Position numbers and translations under genes: made by a program
The notes under the pieces: generated by a model
The model's database searches: none
What the model saw: the letters and a program-made list of their open reading frames with translations, nothing else
Told to the model about the DNA's origin: nothing
From: CAWDVK01 sp963805715
Lineage (GTDB): Bacteria; Actinomycetota; Actinomycetes; Streptosporangiales; Streptosporangiaceae
Length of the DNA stretch: 64,000 bases
Direction: 5' to 3'
NCBI GenBank assembly: GCA_963805715.1
Contig: CAWDVK010000010.1
Location: forward strand, 40,514-104,513
Shown: in pieces, positions 8,963 through 17,640 of the stretch
Layout: each line of letters starts with the position of its first letter
Position numbering within the stretch: position 1 is the stretch's first letter

Positions 8963-9009
8963 ACGACGCCGGTGCCGGCAGCCACCGCTGCCTCGGTCAC
9001 CGGCGTCGT
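8963..9009 (+). terminator. Strong hairpin after the SAP gene
   Basis: ACGACGCCGGTG (8963-8974) pairs perfectly with CACCGGCGTCGT (8998-9009), and inside it GGCAGC pairs with GCTGCC around a CACC loop. It begins 27 bases after the stop codon. There is no T run, as is usual for actinomycete terminators. It may also stabilise the transcript 3' end. Confidence 0.6.
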
Positions 9010-9040
9010 GGCGTCAGCCCGGTCCAGGGGCTGGCGCCGG

Positions 9041-9249
9041 CCGGCCGGGCCATCGTGGTCGGGCTGGTCTCCGGCTACAGCGCGATCACCCCGTACGCGA
9101 TCACCCCGTAACGGCCGTCCGCGTGCTCCCGGCCGGGCGCCCGCCGGCCGGGCCATCGTGGTCGGGCTGGTCCCCGGCTACAGCGCGATCACCCCGTACG
9201 CGATCACCCCGTAACGGCCCGTCCGCGTGCTCCCGGCCGGGCGCCCGCC
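9041..9249. repeat. Tandem duplication, 103-base unit, two copies
   Basis: Two nearly identical copies lie head to tail; the same CATCGTGGTCGGGCTGG segment starts at 9051 and again at 9154, a period of 103 bases. They differ by a T/C change and one or two single-base indels. Each copy contains an internal doublet of GCGATCACCCCGTA. The array ends eight bases before the stop of the DUF2252 gene and encodes nothing convincing. Confidence 0.85.
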
Positions 9250-9256
9250 CGGCCGC

Positions 9257-10654
9257 TCAGCGCGCGGCGGGCAGGCTCTCGACCGTGCCGGCCGCGATCG
9301 CGCTGGCGAGCTGGGCGTGATCGCGCTCGTTCTGCTCGGCGTACTGGCGGGCGAACCGGCCGATCGCGTCGGCGAAGCGGGAGCCCCTCCCGATGTAGCC
9401 GTCGATGGCCACCGGGTCGCCGGTGCGGGCGTGCGCCCTGGCCAGCGTCTCGCCGCACGCGGTGGCGAACTCGACCAGGCGCGGCGCGATCAGCTCCGTG
9501 GTCGGGATGATCTTCATGTCGCGGAACTGCCGGACGTAGTAGTCCTTCCCGTGCAGCGAGCCCCAGCCGACGAAGATGTCGGTGGCGCTCTGCACCAGCC
9601 GCTTGCCGCTGATCACCCGCTCGCCGTGGCTGTCGTGCTGGCTGGGCCGGGTGTGCGCCTCATACACCGACGGGCCGGCCTGCTTGACCTGCAGGAACAG
9701 CGGGTCAGCGGCGCTGCGGCCTTCCAGCAGGATCAGGTAGACCTGCATCCCCACGCTGCCCACGCCGACCACCTGGCGGACCACGTCCACCTCGGTGAAC
9801 CGGTCGAACAGGGCCCGCCGGTCCTCCTGCAGGGTCAGCCGGTACTGCGCCAGCAGGTGGTCGACGAGATCGTCCTGCTCGTCGTCGCCGATCGCGACCC
9901 GGACCGGCGGGTCCTCGGTGATCCGCGGCCGCCCGTGCGCCATCGTGGTCAGCCTGGCCAGCGCGCCCCGGCTGGTGCGGCGCTTTCGTTTCGTCTCGAT
10001 GTGGATCGACACGCGCCCGCGGTCAGCCGGCTCGAAATACCTGATCAGGCTGTCGACGTGCATGCCGTCGTACCAGATGTCCAGCTCGGGCGTCCTGGTG
10101 TACTCGCGCATCCGCTTGCGGTACGCCCGCAGGCCGGCGCTGACGGCGGCGTCGGCGGTGGCCGGCTTGATCCCGTTCTCCCTGGCCGCCACCACCAGGC
10201 TCGCGGCAAAACGCTGGACATCCCACTCGAACGGGCCCGGCAGTGTCTCGTCGAAGTCGCGCAGGTCGAAGTACAGGTTCCGCTCCGGTGTCGCCCACAG
10301 GCCGAAGTTCAGGACATGAGCGTCCCCGCAGAGCTGCACCATCAGGCCGCTGTCGGGCCGGGAGGCGAGATCGGCCGCCATGACCGCCGCGGCACCCCGG
10401 TAGTAGTTCCACGGCGAGGCCGCCATCCGCTGGTGCCGCAGCGGCACGAGCTCGGGGACCCGGATCTGGTTCTGGGCCAGGATCGTCTGCAGCGCGTCAT
10501 GGCCGCGCTCCCGCTCGTCCCACTCCCCCAGCGCGCGGCGCCTGATCCGCTTGCGGGCGTTCTGGCCGGCCGCCCGCCGCTCGTCGCTGGTGGCCTGCAG
10601 ATCGTGCAGCGGGGGCGGCGGCCCGGCTGGCCTCGGTGAGCTGGAATCCGTCAT
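9257..10654 (-). CDS. DUF2252 family protein (kinase-like fold)
   Basis: A 465-residue protein of the DUF2252 family, common in actinomycetes. The family signature RVPELVPLRHQRM is at about 65-77. A phosphotransferase-like catalytic segment GDAHVLNFG lies at 110-118 and DFDET at 133-137, the expected positions of the catalytic loop and the metal-binding Asp. The substrate is not established for the family; a small-molecule kinase is a reasonable inference. The start at 10654 is divergent from the alcohol dehydrogenase gene. A decayed partial copy of the same family lies at 5377-5616. Confidence 0.87.
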   Translation of the reverse strand: MTDSSSPRPAGPPPPLHDLQATSDERRAAGQNARKRIRRRALGEWDERERGHDALQTILAQNQIRVPELVPLRHQRMAASPWNYYRGAAAVMAADLASRPDSGLMVQLCGDAHVLNFGLWATPERNLYFDLRDFDETLPGPFEWDVQRFAASLVVAARENGIKPATADAAVSAGLRAYRKRMREYTRTPELDIWYDGMHVDSLIRYFEPADRGRVSIHIETKRKRRTSRGALARLTTMAHGRPRITEDPPVRVAIGDDEQDDLVDHLLAQYRLTLQEDRRALFDRFTEVDVVRQVVGVGSVGMQVYLILLEGRSAADPLFLQVKQAGPSVYEAHTRPSQHDSHGERVISGKRLVQSATDIFVGWGSLHGKDYYVRQFRDMKIIPTTELIAPRLVEFATACGETLARAHARTGDPVAIDGYIGRGSRFADAIGRFARQYAEQNERDHAQLASAIAAGTVESLPAAR

Positions 10655-10780
10655 GGAGTAACGATTCCCCGCATGACCGGCCGGCAGTCCGCCGCCCTCC
10701 GCCCGCGCACCCCAGGGCTGTCAGCGGCCGGGAAGGGGACCGCCGGTATGGTCGAGAACGTCCGGGAGGGAGCGTGGCAG

Positions 10781-11956
10781 GTGCAGGCAGTCGTCTACGA
10801 AGGCCCCCGTCAGGTCGGCGTGCAGACCGTGGACGATGCCGTCATCGAGGACCCCACCGACGTCGTCATCCGGGTGACGTCCAGCGCCATCTGCGGAACC
10901 GACCTGCACATGTACGACGGGCGGACCGGGGCCGAGCCGGGACTGGTGCTCGGGCACGAGCCGCTCGGCGTGGTGGAGCAGGCCGGGCCGGGCGTGAGCC
11001 TGGTCCACCCGGGCGACCGGGTCGTCATCCCGACGCACCTGTACTGCGGCCTGTGCTACAACTGCGCCCGCGGGTACTCCGCGTCCTGCCTGCGGGTCAG
11101 GCCGGGAGGCTTCGGGGCCGCCTACGGCTACGCGGGCATGGGCCCCTACCGGGGCGCCCAGGCCGGGCTGCTGCGGGTGCCGTTCGCCGACGCGAACTGC
11201 GTGCCGGTGCCGGGCACGCCCGGCGACGAGCGCGAAGACGACTTCGTCCTGCTCGCCGACGCGTTCGTGACCGGCTGGCACGCCACCGAGCTAGCCCGGA
11301 TCGGCACCGCGCCGGGCCCGGTCGCGGTCTTCGGGGCAGGTGCCATCGGCCTGCTGGCCGCGTACTCGTCCCTGCTCAAGGGCGCCGGCGAGGTCTACGT
11401 GGTCGACTGGGTCGACGCCCGGCTGGCCAAGGCGGCGCAGCTCGGCGCCACGCCCGTGGACTTCCGGGCCGGCGACCCGGTCGAGCAGATCCGCGAGCTG
11501 CGCCGCGAGCGCGGCATCCCGCCCGGCGAGGCGCAGATGGACGGCGTCCAGTACGCCATCGACGCCGTCGGCTTCCAGGCCAGGGACCGGGTCCGGCCGC
11601 AGATGGAGCGGCCCACGCAGGTGATCGAGGACCTGGCCCGCCTGGTCAACCCGACCGGGCACATCGGCATCGCGGGCGTCTACGCCGAGAAGGACCTGCA
11701 TCCCGCGCCGCAGGGGTCCGCGGACGGCACCCTGAACGTGCCGTGGGCCACGTTCTTCAGCAAGGGCGTCACGGTCGGCTTCGGCCGCACTAACGACCGC
11801 CGTTACACGACGCTGCTGCGCGACCTGGTGGTCTCCGGGCGCGCCCGTCCGGGCGTGATCGTGAGCCACCATGGCTGCCTCGACGACGCGCCGGGCCTGT
11901 TCCGGGCATTCGACGAGCGGGCGGACGGCGTCATCAAGGCCGTGCTGCGGCCCTAA
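10781..11956 (+). CDS. Zinc-dependent alcohol dehydrogenase, formaldehyde-dehydrogenase-like
   Basis: A 391-residue medium-chain dehydrogenase. Catalytic zinc ligands are Cys38 (ICGTDLH) and His59-Glu60 (GHEPLG); the structural zinc site is the four-Cys cluster at 89, 92, 95 and 103. A Rossmann motif VFGAGAIGLLAAY lies near residue 177. The length and the long insertion before the C-terminus fit the glutathione-independent formaldehyde dehydrogenase subgroup, but the substrate is not proven. I chose GTG 10781 because GGGAGGGAG lies eight bases upstream and the protein then begins MQAVVYEGPRQV, as relatives do. The frame is open further upstream but without support. Confidence 0.88.
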   Translation: MQAVVYEGPRQVGVQTVDDAVIEDPTDVVIRVTSSAICGTDLHMYDGRTGAEPGLVLGHEPLGVVEQAGPGVSLVHPGDRVVIPTHLYCGLCYNCARGYSASCLRVRPGGFGAAYGYAGMGPYRGAQAGLLRVPFADANCVPVPGTPGDEREDDFVLLADAFVTGWHATELARIGTAPGPVAVFGAGAIGLLAAYSSLLKGAGEVYVVDWVDARLAKAAQLGATPVDFRAGDPVEQIRELRRERGIPPGEAQMDGVQYAIDAVGFQARDRVRPQMERPTQVIEDLARLVNPTGHIGIAGVYAEKDLHPAPQGSADGTLNVPWATFFSKGVTVGFGRTNDRRYTTLLRDLVVSGRARPGVIVSHHGCLDDAPGLFRAFDERADGVIKAVLRP

Positions 11957-12097
11957 GGTGCGTTCCGAGTGCCCGGGCCTGCGCGGCACGGTCGCGGATC
12001 CGCAGCGCAACGGACCTGGACGTCGCCCGGCCTAAGTGCCAGGCTCAGGTCCGGAGGCAAACGTTGCACTAACCGATCCGAGCCAGCCCAGGCCGAG

Positions 12098-12124
12098 GCT
12101 TAGCCGGATGCCGACCGGCTGAGC
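12098..12124. terminator. Hairpin between the dehydrogenase and dodecin
   Basis: GCTTAGCCGG (12098-12107) pairs with CCGGCTGAGC (12115-12124), ten pairs with one G-T, around a seven-base loop. It lies 141 bases after the dehydrogenase stop and 44 bases before dodecin. It could terminate the dehydrogenase transcript or be a leader structure of dodecin. Confidence 0.45.
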
Positions 12125-12167
12125 GTCGCGGCCGCCCGGGGCAGGCAAGCCCGCAAAGGAGAGCGTC

Positions 12168-12377
12168 ATGAGCGTATACAGGGTGACCGAGGTCATCGGG
12201 ACAAGCGGCACTTCATGGGAAGACGCGGCAGCGGAGGCGATCAGGACCGCATCCGGCACCCTCCACGGTCTTCGAGTGGCTGAGGTCGTCCAGCAGGACA
12301 TTCACCTGGACGAAGGCGGGGCGCTCACCTACCGCACCAAGCTTCAGCTCTCGTTCAAGTACGAACCCGAGCACTGA
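12168..12377 (+). CDS. Dodecin, flavin-binding storage protein
   Basis: This 69-residue protein matches the dodecin family along its whole length: YRVTEVIGTS at the start, a helix AAAEAIRTASGTL, then VVQQDIHLDEG and a final strand LQLSFKYE. Dodecins assemble into hollow dodecamers that bind flavins (or FMN and CoA in some bacteria) and act as flavin buffers in the cytoplasm. AAAGGAG is placed eight bases upstream of the ATG. It is a single gene with its own leader. Confidence 0.92.
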   Translation: MSVYRVTEVIGTSGTSWEDAAAEAIRTASGTLHGLRVAEVVQQDIHLDEGGALTYRTKLQLSFKYEPEH

Positions 12378-12466
12378 CCCTGGACTGATTTTCCGCTAAC
12401 GCGTCCGGTGCGCCAGTTCTCGAGTTAACCCTGCCCGCCAGGGCCCGAGCGGCCTTACCCATGCGG

Positions 12467-12799
12467 TCAGGCGGCGCGACGGGCATGGCCGGTTACCAGC
12501 CGGGCGGGAGGCGGGCAGCAACGGGCGGGCGCAGGCCCGCTGCGCCCGACCCCGCGCGGGCCGGGCGAGGCGGATATCTCGGCGACAAGCTGCCGGACCC
12601 AGCGCATGCGCTCCATGGCCGCCTCGGCGTGGTCGCCGAACTCTTGTGCCATCTGGCTGGCGCAGCCGCGGGTGCCGAGCTGCCGCACGGTGCAGCTGAT
12701 CGCCTGCGCTACTGCCTCGGCCGTTGGGGCCTCCGATCGCTGCAGCCCTGATGCGAACAGCGCCTCGCACCTGGCGTCGTTGACATTCAGCCGGGCCAT
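12467..12799 (-). CDS. Conserved actinobacterial hypothetical protein
   Basis: A 110-residue protein starting at the ATG at 12799 behind GGAGG. The N-terminal 70 residues (MARLNVNDARCEALFASGL, later TVRQLGTRGCASQMAQEFGD and AAMERMRWVRQL) look like a small helical protein that I have seen in many actinomycete genomes without known function. The last 40 residues are Pro/Arg-rich. It is convergent with dodecin. Confidence 0.65.
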   Translation of the reverse strand: MARLNVNDARCEALFASGLQRSEAPTAEAVAQAISCTVRQLGTRGCASQMAQEFGDHAEAAMERMRWVRQLVAEISASPGPRGVGRSGPAPARCCPPPARLVTGHARRAA

Positions 12800-12914
12800 G
12801 GCAAGCCTCCGCGCCTTCCCGTGCCGGGCCATCGCCCGGCTCTGTGGAGCCAGTTCTCCATCACCGGTACAGAGCGGGCCCGGGGCCGTCAGATACCAGC
12901 CCTGCCGTGCGTTG

Positions 12915-13200
12915 ATGACATTCGCGGTTCAGGGCACCGACACAGTCGTCGACGACTACGAGATGGTCGATGTCGCCAGCGGCGACCCCGTACGGCTTTC
13001 CGAACTGTTCAGCGCCCCGGACCGGACGCTGGTCCTTTACCACTTCATGGACGGCAAGGCTCGGACAGAGCCCTGCCCCTTGTGCACGATGTGGATCGAC
13101 GGGTACAACCCTCGGCGGCGCCCCACCTCAGGCAGAACGTCGACTCTGCCGTGGTCGCCACCAAGATCACCTGTGGATCACCTCGACCTGGACGCTCGGG
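12915..13200 (+). pseudogene. Remnant of a DUF899 thioredoxin-like gene
   Basis: From ATG 12915 the translation shows DPVRLSELF, then LVLYHFMDG and CPLCTMWIDGYN, matching the start of DUF899 (thioredoxin-fold, with a CxxC-like site). Just after 13107 the expected next segment, PHLRQNVDSAVVA, appears in a different frame, and further downstream similarity fades. At least one frameshift plus loss of the C-terminal half indicates a dead gene. It lies immediately before the intact gene at 13333. Confidence 0.55.
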
Positions 13201-13332
13201 GCGCCAAGAGCGCGTGGCAGCCACCTGGGACGCGATGCGCGCGGCAGCGCTGGCCGGCGAAGATGAAGCTCCTGGGTATAGGGTCGGCGCGTCAGCCTAC
13301 AGACGCTGGCCACGCGACTCCGAGGGGGAACC

Positions 13333-13596
13333 ATGCCGACAGTAATCGCCCACCACGATGTGAAGGACAAGGATCACTGGCTTTCCTCGCCGAAGCGCGA
13401 GGAGGTCTTCGGTCCCCTCGGGGTTACCAACATCCGGACGTTCGTCGACCCGCAGAACCCGACGCAGGTGGCGGTGCTGATGGACGTCGCCGACATGGAC
13501 AGGGTCATGGCCGCCATGCAGACGAGGGAAATGTCCGAAGCCATGACGTATGACGGGGTGCTGCCGGAGACCCTGGTAATCCTGGTCGAAGAGTGA
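13333..13596 (+). CDS. Small conserved protein of unknown function (87 aa)
   Basis: An 87-residue acidic protein starting at 13333 behind GAGGGGGAA. The sequence MPTVIAHHDVKDKDHWL, followed by NIRTFVDPQNPTQVAVLMDV and helix DRVMAAMQTREMSEAM, alternates strands and helices in the manner of a dimeric alpha/beta-barrel (ABM-like) protein. No catalytic residue stands out. It may act as a small ligand-binding or monooxygenase-like protein; this is inference. Confidence 0.7.
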   Translation: MPTVIAHHDVKDKDHWLSSPKREEVFGPLGVTNIRTFVDPQNPTQVAVLMDVADMDRVMAAMQTREMSEAMTYDGVLPETLVILVEE

Positions 13597-13669
13597 TCTC
13601 CCCGGCAGCTGAGCGAGCCGACCTTCGGCCTGAGAACCAGCCATAGATTCTGCTCGCAAGGCTGACGGT

Positions 13670-13715
13670 GCCCGGCGACTTCAGCGGAGCAGGTTCCCCC
13701 CTGAGGTCGCCGGGC
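13670..13715. terminator. Bidirectional hairpin between convergent genes
   Basis: GCCCGGCGACTTCAG (13670-13684) pairs with CTGAGGTCGCCGGGC (13701-13715), fifteen positions with a single wobble, around a 16-base loop. It sits between the stops at 13596 (plus) and 13807 (minus), so it probably serves both transcripts. Confidence 0.65.
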
Positions 13716-13806
13716 TAATCAGGCCCCGCAGGCCTTAGCGGCTTTCTCAGGGCCGGCCCGGGCTGCCGCGCGAATTCACGCGGCCTGATAGAGACGGGGG
13801 CCGTCG

Positions 13807-14463
13807 TCAGCACCCGTCGTAAGCCGTCCAGTTTGAGGCGCCACCCGCAGCGATCGCATTGTCGAATATCTGATCCTGGTAAGCAGGACCGGCCACGCCG
13901 AACTCACTGGCCGCGCCGCCATAGGCCTCCCAGGTGCCGAGCGAGAACTGGTAGGCCCCGCCGCCGTTACCCGGTCCCCACGCGTAGCTGCCGCCCTCTT
14001 CAGCATTGCGGATGCAGATTCCCAGCGGCGAGCTGGCGGCGTTCCCTCCGCTGGACGGCGGCGCGGACGGGCTGGCGCTCGGACTGGGACTCGGCGGCGG
14101 CTGCGCGGCTGCCTGCGCTGCCTGCCGCGCAGCGGCGCGCTGCTGCGCGACCCGCGCGGCGGCCAGCACCGCGAGATGCTGGGCCCGGGCGGCTTGCGCG
14201 GCCCGCAGGGCCACCTGCGCTTCCAGTACTGCCACGTCGCGGCGGACGGTGGTGGCCTGCAGGTTGCTGCCGGAATCCGACCCTGCGGCCGGCACCGGAA
14301 CCGCGTGCCGGACCGGCCTGGGTGCCGCCGATCCGCCGTGCAGGAACACGAAAGCCGCAGCCACGCCTACGAGCGCCGCTGCGGCCGATGCGGGTGCCCC
14401 GATTCTGATGACGGGGTTCTTACGCCTGGCATGCCGGGGTGCTTCGGGCAACTGACTCCTCAC
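13807..14463 (-). CDS. Secreted transglycosylase / resuscitation-promoting-factor-like protein
   Basis: A 218-residue exported protein. A positively charged N-terminus and a hydrophobic segment (about 23-42) form a signal peptide or anchor. An Ala/Gln-rich coiled stretch (about 75-130) and a short SPS linker follow. The last 75 residues contain the RPF-like fold: CIRNAEEGGSYAWGPGN and GGAYQFSLGTWEAYGG, with the acidic pair EE in the position of the catalytic Glu, and paired Cys residues near both ends of the domain. It should cleave peptidoglycan glycan strands and help growth or spore germination. The start is GTG 14463 with GGAG upstream. Confidence 0.85.
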   Translation of the reverse strand: MRSQLPEAPRHARRKNPVIRIGAPASAAAALVGVAAAFVFLHGGSAAPRPVRHAVPVPAAGSDSGSNLQATTVRRDVAVLEAQVALRAAQAARAQHLAVLAAARVAQQRAAARQAAQAAAQPPPSPSPSASPSAPPSSGGNAASSPLGICIRNAEEGGSYAWGPGNGGGAYQFSLGTWEAYGGAASEFGVAGPAYQDQIFDNAIAAGGASNWTAYDGC

Positions 14464-14767
14464 CGCGAGGCTCCGCGCTCACCCGGCGAGCTGACGCCTG
14501 ATGGCATCAGGTAGCACGGGGAGCGCCTGTCCCGCGCGAACTTACTGGACACAGGCCGCAGGCGCCGGGAAACGCGGAAATACGGCGTTCCCGGCACGTA
14601 AGGCGCTGATAATGGCCGACTGGCACTGACGGCGACGACGCCCGCCCGCGTCAAACGGCGGTGACCCAGCCCGGACCGCAATCAGGCCGACTTCAGCTGG
14701 ATACCAGGCCCGTCAGCGTGAGTCTCGGCTCGCGGGCTTCGCTGACGCTGCCCTGACGGCCCGGCTG

Positions 14768-16135
14768 TCAGTCCAGGAGCCCGAGCTCGCGGGCCCGGCT
14801 GACCGCCTCGGCGCGGCTGTGCACGCCGAGCTTCTGGTAGACGCGCTCGGCCCGCTCCCTGGCCGCCGACCGGGAGATGCCCAGCTTGCCGGCGATGAGC
14901 GCGAAGGTCAGCGGCGTGGGCAGGTAGCGCAGCACCCGCGCCTCGGCCGTGGTGATCGATGCTGCCCTGATGGTGGCGGCGTCCTCCGCGACCGCCTCGG
15001 CCGCGGCCTCGTCGACGACGGCCACGGCAGCCGCATCCGCCGTGACAGCCTCCGCCGCCACCTCGTCGGCGGCAGCCACTTCTGCCACGTCTTCCGAGAT
15101 CGCCTCCGCTGCGGCCTGGTCGGCCGCCGCCACGCCTGCCGCATCTTCCGCGACGGCCTCCGCCGCGGCCGCGTCGGCGGCTGCGGCTCCCGCCGCATCC
15201 TCGGCCACGACCCGCGCGGCAGCGTCATCAGCCGCCATCATGCTGGTCAGGTCCTGCGCGACCGCCTCGGCCGCGGCACGGTTGGCGACCGCCACCTGTG
15301 CGGCATCGTCGTCAATGGCCTGGGCCGCCGCCTCGTCGGCCAGCGCGACCTCCGCGGCATCCTCCTCGACAGCCATGGCCGCCGCCTCGTCGGCCAGCGC
15401 GACCTCCGCGGCATCCTCCTCGACTGCCCTGGCCGCCGCGTCGTCGGCTGCCTCGACGATGAGGCCGGCCGCGGTCAGGGCCTCGACGGCCTCGTGCGCG
15501 GCTTCCTCCTCGATGATGCCGGCGGCGATGAGCGCCTGGACGGCGTCGGCGGCCGCGGCGGCCTGGATCGCCTCCGACATCTCCACCGCCTCGTCGGCCT
15601 CGGCCTCGGCGGCCAGGGCGCGGAGCGTGGCGCGGGCCTCGGCGGCCTGCTCGGCCGCGATCACCTCAGCGGCCTCCTCCATGGCGGCCACCTCGGCGCC
15701 GACCAGCAGCTCGGCGTCCTCGGTCAGGAAGCCCTCGCCCAGCAGCGACCCGCCAGCCTCGGTAATGGCGTCAAACAGCGGCTGCGCCCAGCCGTGCTCG
15801 ATGAGCAGGAAGGCGAGCGCGGTCCCCGGCAGCAGCGACTCGGCCAGGGCCTGCGCGTCCGCCGGGTCGAAGCCGGGCGAGTCCTCGCCCGCCGTTTCCT
15901 CCACCAGGCCCGCGCCGCCCAGCGGGACGATGCGCGACAGCAGCGCGCCGAAGTCCTCGTCCTCGCCGGCGGTCAGGCGCTCGATCGTCCCGTCCTCGCC
16001 CTTGGACACGAAGAGCAGGTCGAGCAGGCGGATGACGCCCCTGCCCTGCAGCCGGTCGACTTCGGCCAGCACCCCGCCCTCGAAGTCGGCATCAGGACCG
16101 AAACTGACGGCGATCACCTGCAGCGGACCGGGCAT
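14768..16135 (-). CDS. DUF6325 domain joined by 18-residue repeats to a LuxR-type DNA-binding domain
   Basis: A 455-residue protein with three parts. Residues 1-150 resemble DUF6325/DUF1269-type proteins (VIRLLDLLFVSKGEDGTIE, later LAFLLIEHGWAQPLF). Residues 231-392 consist of nine consecutive 18-residue units of the type DEAAAEAVAEDAAEVAAA. Residues 393-455 form a LuxR helix-turn-helix (ARVLRYLPTPLTFALIAGKL, ISRSAARERAERVYQKLG, SRAEAVSRARELGL). DNA binding is therefore expected. The Ala/Glu/Asp repeats should form a long acidic helix or coiled coil. The start at 16135 has GGGAGG seven bases upstream. The gene stands alone; its target and signal are unknown. Confidence 0.8.
   Translation of the reverse strand: MPGPLQVIAVSFGPDADFEGGVLAEVDRLQGRGVIRLLDLLFVSKGEDGTIERLTAGEDEDFGALLSRIVPLGGAGLVEETAGEDSPGFDPADAQALAESLLPGTALAFLLIEHGWAQPLFDAITEAGGSLLGEGFLTEDAELLVGAEVAAMEEAAEVIAAEQAAEARATLRALAAEAEADEAVEMSEAIQAAAAADAVQALIAAGIIEEEAAHEAVEALTAAGLIVEAADDAAARAVEEDAAEVALADEAAAMAVEEDAAEVALADEAAAQAIDDDAAQVAVANRAAAEAVAQDLTSMMAADDAAARVVAEDAAGAAAADAAAAEAVAEDAAGVAAADQAAAEAISEDVAEVAAADEVAAEAVTADAAAVAVVDEAAAEAVAEDAATIRAASITTAEARVLRYLPTPLTFALIAGKLGISRSAARERAERVYQKLGVHSRAEAVSRARELGLLD
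14960..15445 (-). repeat. Nine 54-base coding repeats
   Basis: The nine units encode 18 residues each in register, with the fixed positions D-x-A-A-A-x-A-V and a following acidic-Ala half. Unit 4 has diverged most (QDLTSMMAA). Neighbouring units 1 and 2 share most bases, suggesting recent duplication at that end. Confidence 0.85.
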
Positions 16136-16216
16136 CTGCGGACCTCCCTGGGCTACAGGCGCCAAATTACCAGTCATACGGGGCCGGCCGGCAGGTGCTT
16201 TGCCCCCTGTTCACCG

Positions 16217-17170
16217 TCAGCCGTGAACTAGCTGATGACCCTTGATCTTGTCCTTATCCAGCGTGATCAGCGCGCCGTTGAGCACCCCGGCGGAGTAGTC
16301 GCTGCCGGGGTTGACGATCAGGGTGCGGCCGAGCTCGCGGATGCCCGGTGACTCATGAATGTGGCCGTGCAGGCCGAGCAGCGGCTGGCGCTCCAGCTCG
16401 GCCTCCCGCACCGCGCTGCTCCCGGCCGGAACGTACTGCACCTGGCCCAGGACCGCCCGCACCCGCAGGCTCTCGTCCAGCTTCGGCGCGTCATCGAGAT
16501 GGGTGCCCAGCGGCGGCACGTGCAGGTTGAAGATGGCCCGCTCGGGCCGGGTGAGCTGGTCGGCGCTGCGGGCGATGGCCGCCGCCAGCTCCTCCTCGGT
16601 CTGCTCGCGGTAGCTGTGCCACGGGGTGGTGTTCGAGTAACCCCAGCTGATCATCTCGTGGTCGTCGTCGATCCAGACCACCTTGCCCTCGCAGTGCGTG
16701 CCCCACGGGGCGCTGTCCAGGATCTGGCCGAGTTCCTCCGGGTCGTCATTGCCAAGCATGAAGTAGAGCGGGAGGCCGCGCGGCCGCAGCCGCTCGTCGG
16801 CCATCGTCAGCCACTGCGTCAGCCGCTCTCTCATCAGCCGCAGGAACAGCGCGTCGATCGCGCCGCCGGACTGCATGGCTTCCAGCTCGCCCGGCTCGGC
16901 CCGGTACGGGTAGTAGCCGTGGTCGGCGATCGTCTTTTCCAGCGCGACGAGCTCCGGGCCGTCCTCGACGGTCTGCTCGCGGCCGGGGAACGCGGAGGCC
17001 CAGCGGTTGCCGGGCTGGCGCACGATCGGCTGGATCGCCTTGCCGGCCAGGTCGGCGCCGAGGATCAGGACGCTCGCGCCGTAGACCGGGGCGGCGTTGA
17101 CGAACTTGCGGAAGCACAGGCTCGATCCGTGCAGGTCACTGACGAAGTAGATGGTGGTCTTCCTGGCCAT
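16217..17170 (-). CDS. Metallophosphoesterase
   Basis: A 317-residue calcineurin-like phosphoesterase. The metal-site motifs appear in order: SDLHG (11-15), GADLAG in place of GDxxD, GNDDPE in place of GNHD, a mid-protein His in NLHVPP, and GLHGHIHES (GHxH) before the C-terminus. No signal peptide is present, so it acts in the cytoplasm. Substrates of this subgroup vary (phosphodiesters, nucleotides, phosphoproteins) and cannot be predicted here. The start is the ATG at 17170. Confidence 0.87.
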   Translation of the reverse strand: MARKTTIYFVSDLHGSSLCFRKFVNAAPVYGASVLILGADLAGKAIQPIVRQPGNRWASAFPGREQTVEDGPELVALEKTIADHGYYPYRAEPGELEAMQSGGAIDALFLRLMRERLTQWLTMADERLRPRGLPLYFMLGNDDPEELGQILDSAPWGTHCEGKVVWIDDDHEMISWGYSNTTPWHSYREQTEEELAAAIARSADQLTRPERAIFNLHVPPLGTHLDDAPKLDESLRVRAVLGQVQYVPAGSSAVREAELERQPLLGLHGHIHESPGIRELGRTLIVNPGSDYSAGVLNGALITLDKDKIKGHQLVHG

Positions 17171-17640
17171 GCCGCTCTCCTGCCTTACCGCGCTAGAGCT
17201 GAGGCGCTGGCGTCAATCCTGACCACCGCGCGTAAGTCCGCCACTAGGCAGCCTGACCTCCGCTGGGTTGCGGCGGCGAAAGCACTGGCCCGCTCAGCGG
17301 ACGTGCGCTCAGTTCTGCATATCGCGTCATCAGAGCAAGGTTGACGGCAGATTCGAGGTTGTCGAGCTGGAGCTGCAGCCGCCGTAGCTGGGGGCCGATG
17401 TCTGCGGCAATCTCATGCCGAAGCCGACATCCTGATGGAGCGCCTGGGATCGGCGGTATGGCGCGCCCAGGATAGCCGGCCCGATCGCCTCCTCGCGGCC
17501 TGGGCGCGTCGCCCCGGAACACGTGACTGGCGCGCATCTCAATAAGCTGCTCGCGCTCCCTTCCGGCGACACCTGGAGACTAGCCTCACTGGTACAAGGC
17601 GCATCCTTCAGCACATGTCCTGCAAACGTGAGACCGGTTG
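17171..17640. other. Intergenic region with a possible coding fragment
   Basis: There is no convincing gene in this 470-base stretch. A minus-strand segment around 17260-17400 reads IGPQLRRLQLQLDNLESAV, which looks like an amphipathic protein helix, but the surrounding translation is not protein-like. It may be a degenerate gene end. Confidence 0.3.

Noticed and set aside
9041..9249. Possible CRISPR array
   Set aside because: Only two copies, 103 bases long and directly adjacent with no spacers. No cas gene in the window.
14819..16231. Two plus-strand frames above 400 codons opposite the LuxR fusion gene
   Set aside because: They mirror the Ala-rich repeats; the translation is Ala/Ser or Arg/Gly low-complexity, whereas the minus strand shows two known domains.
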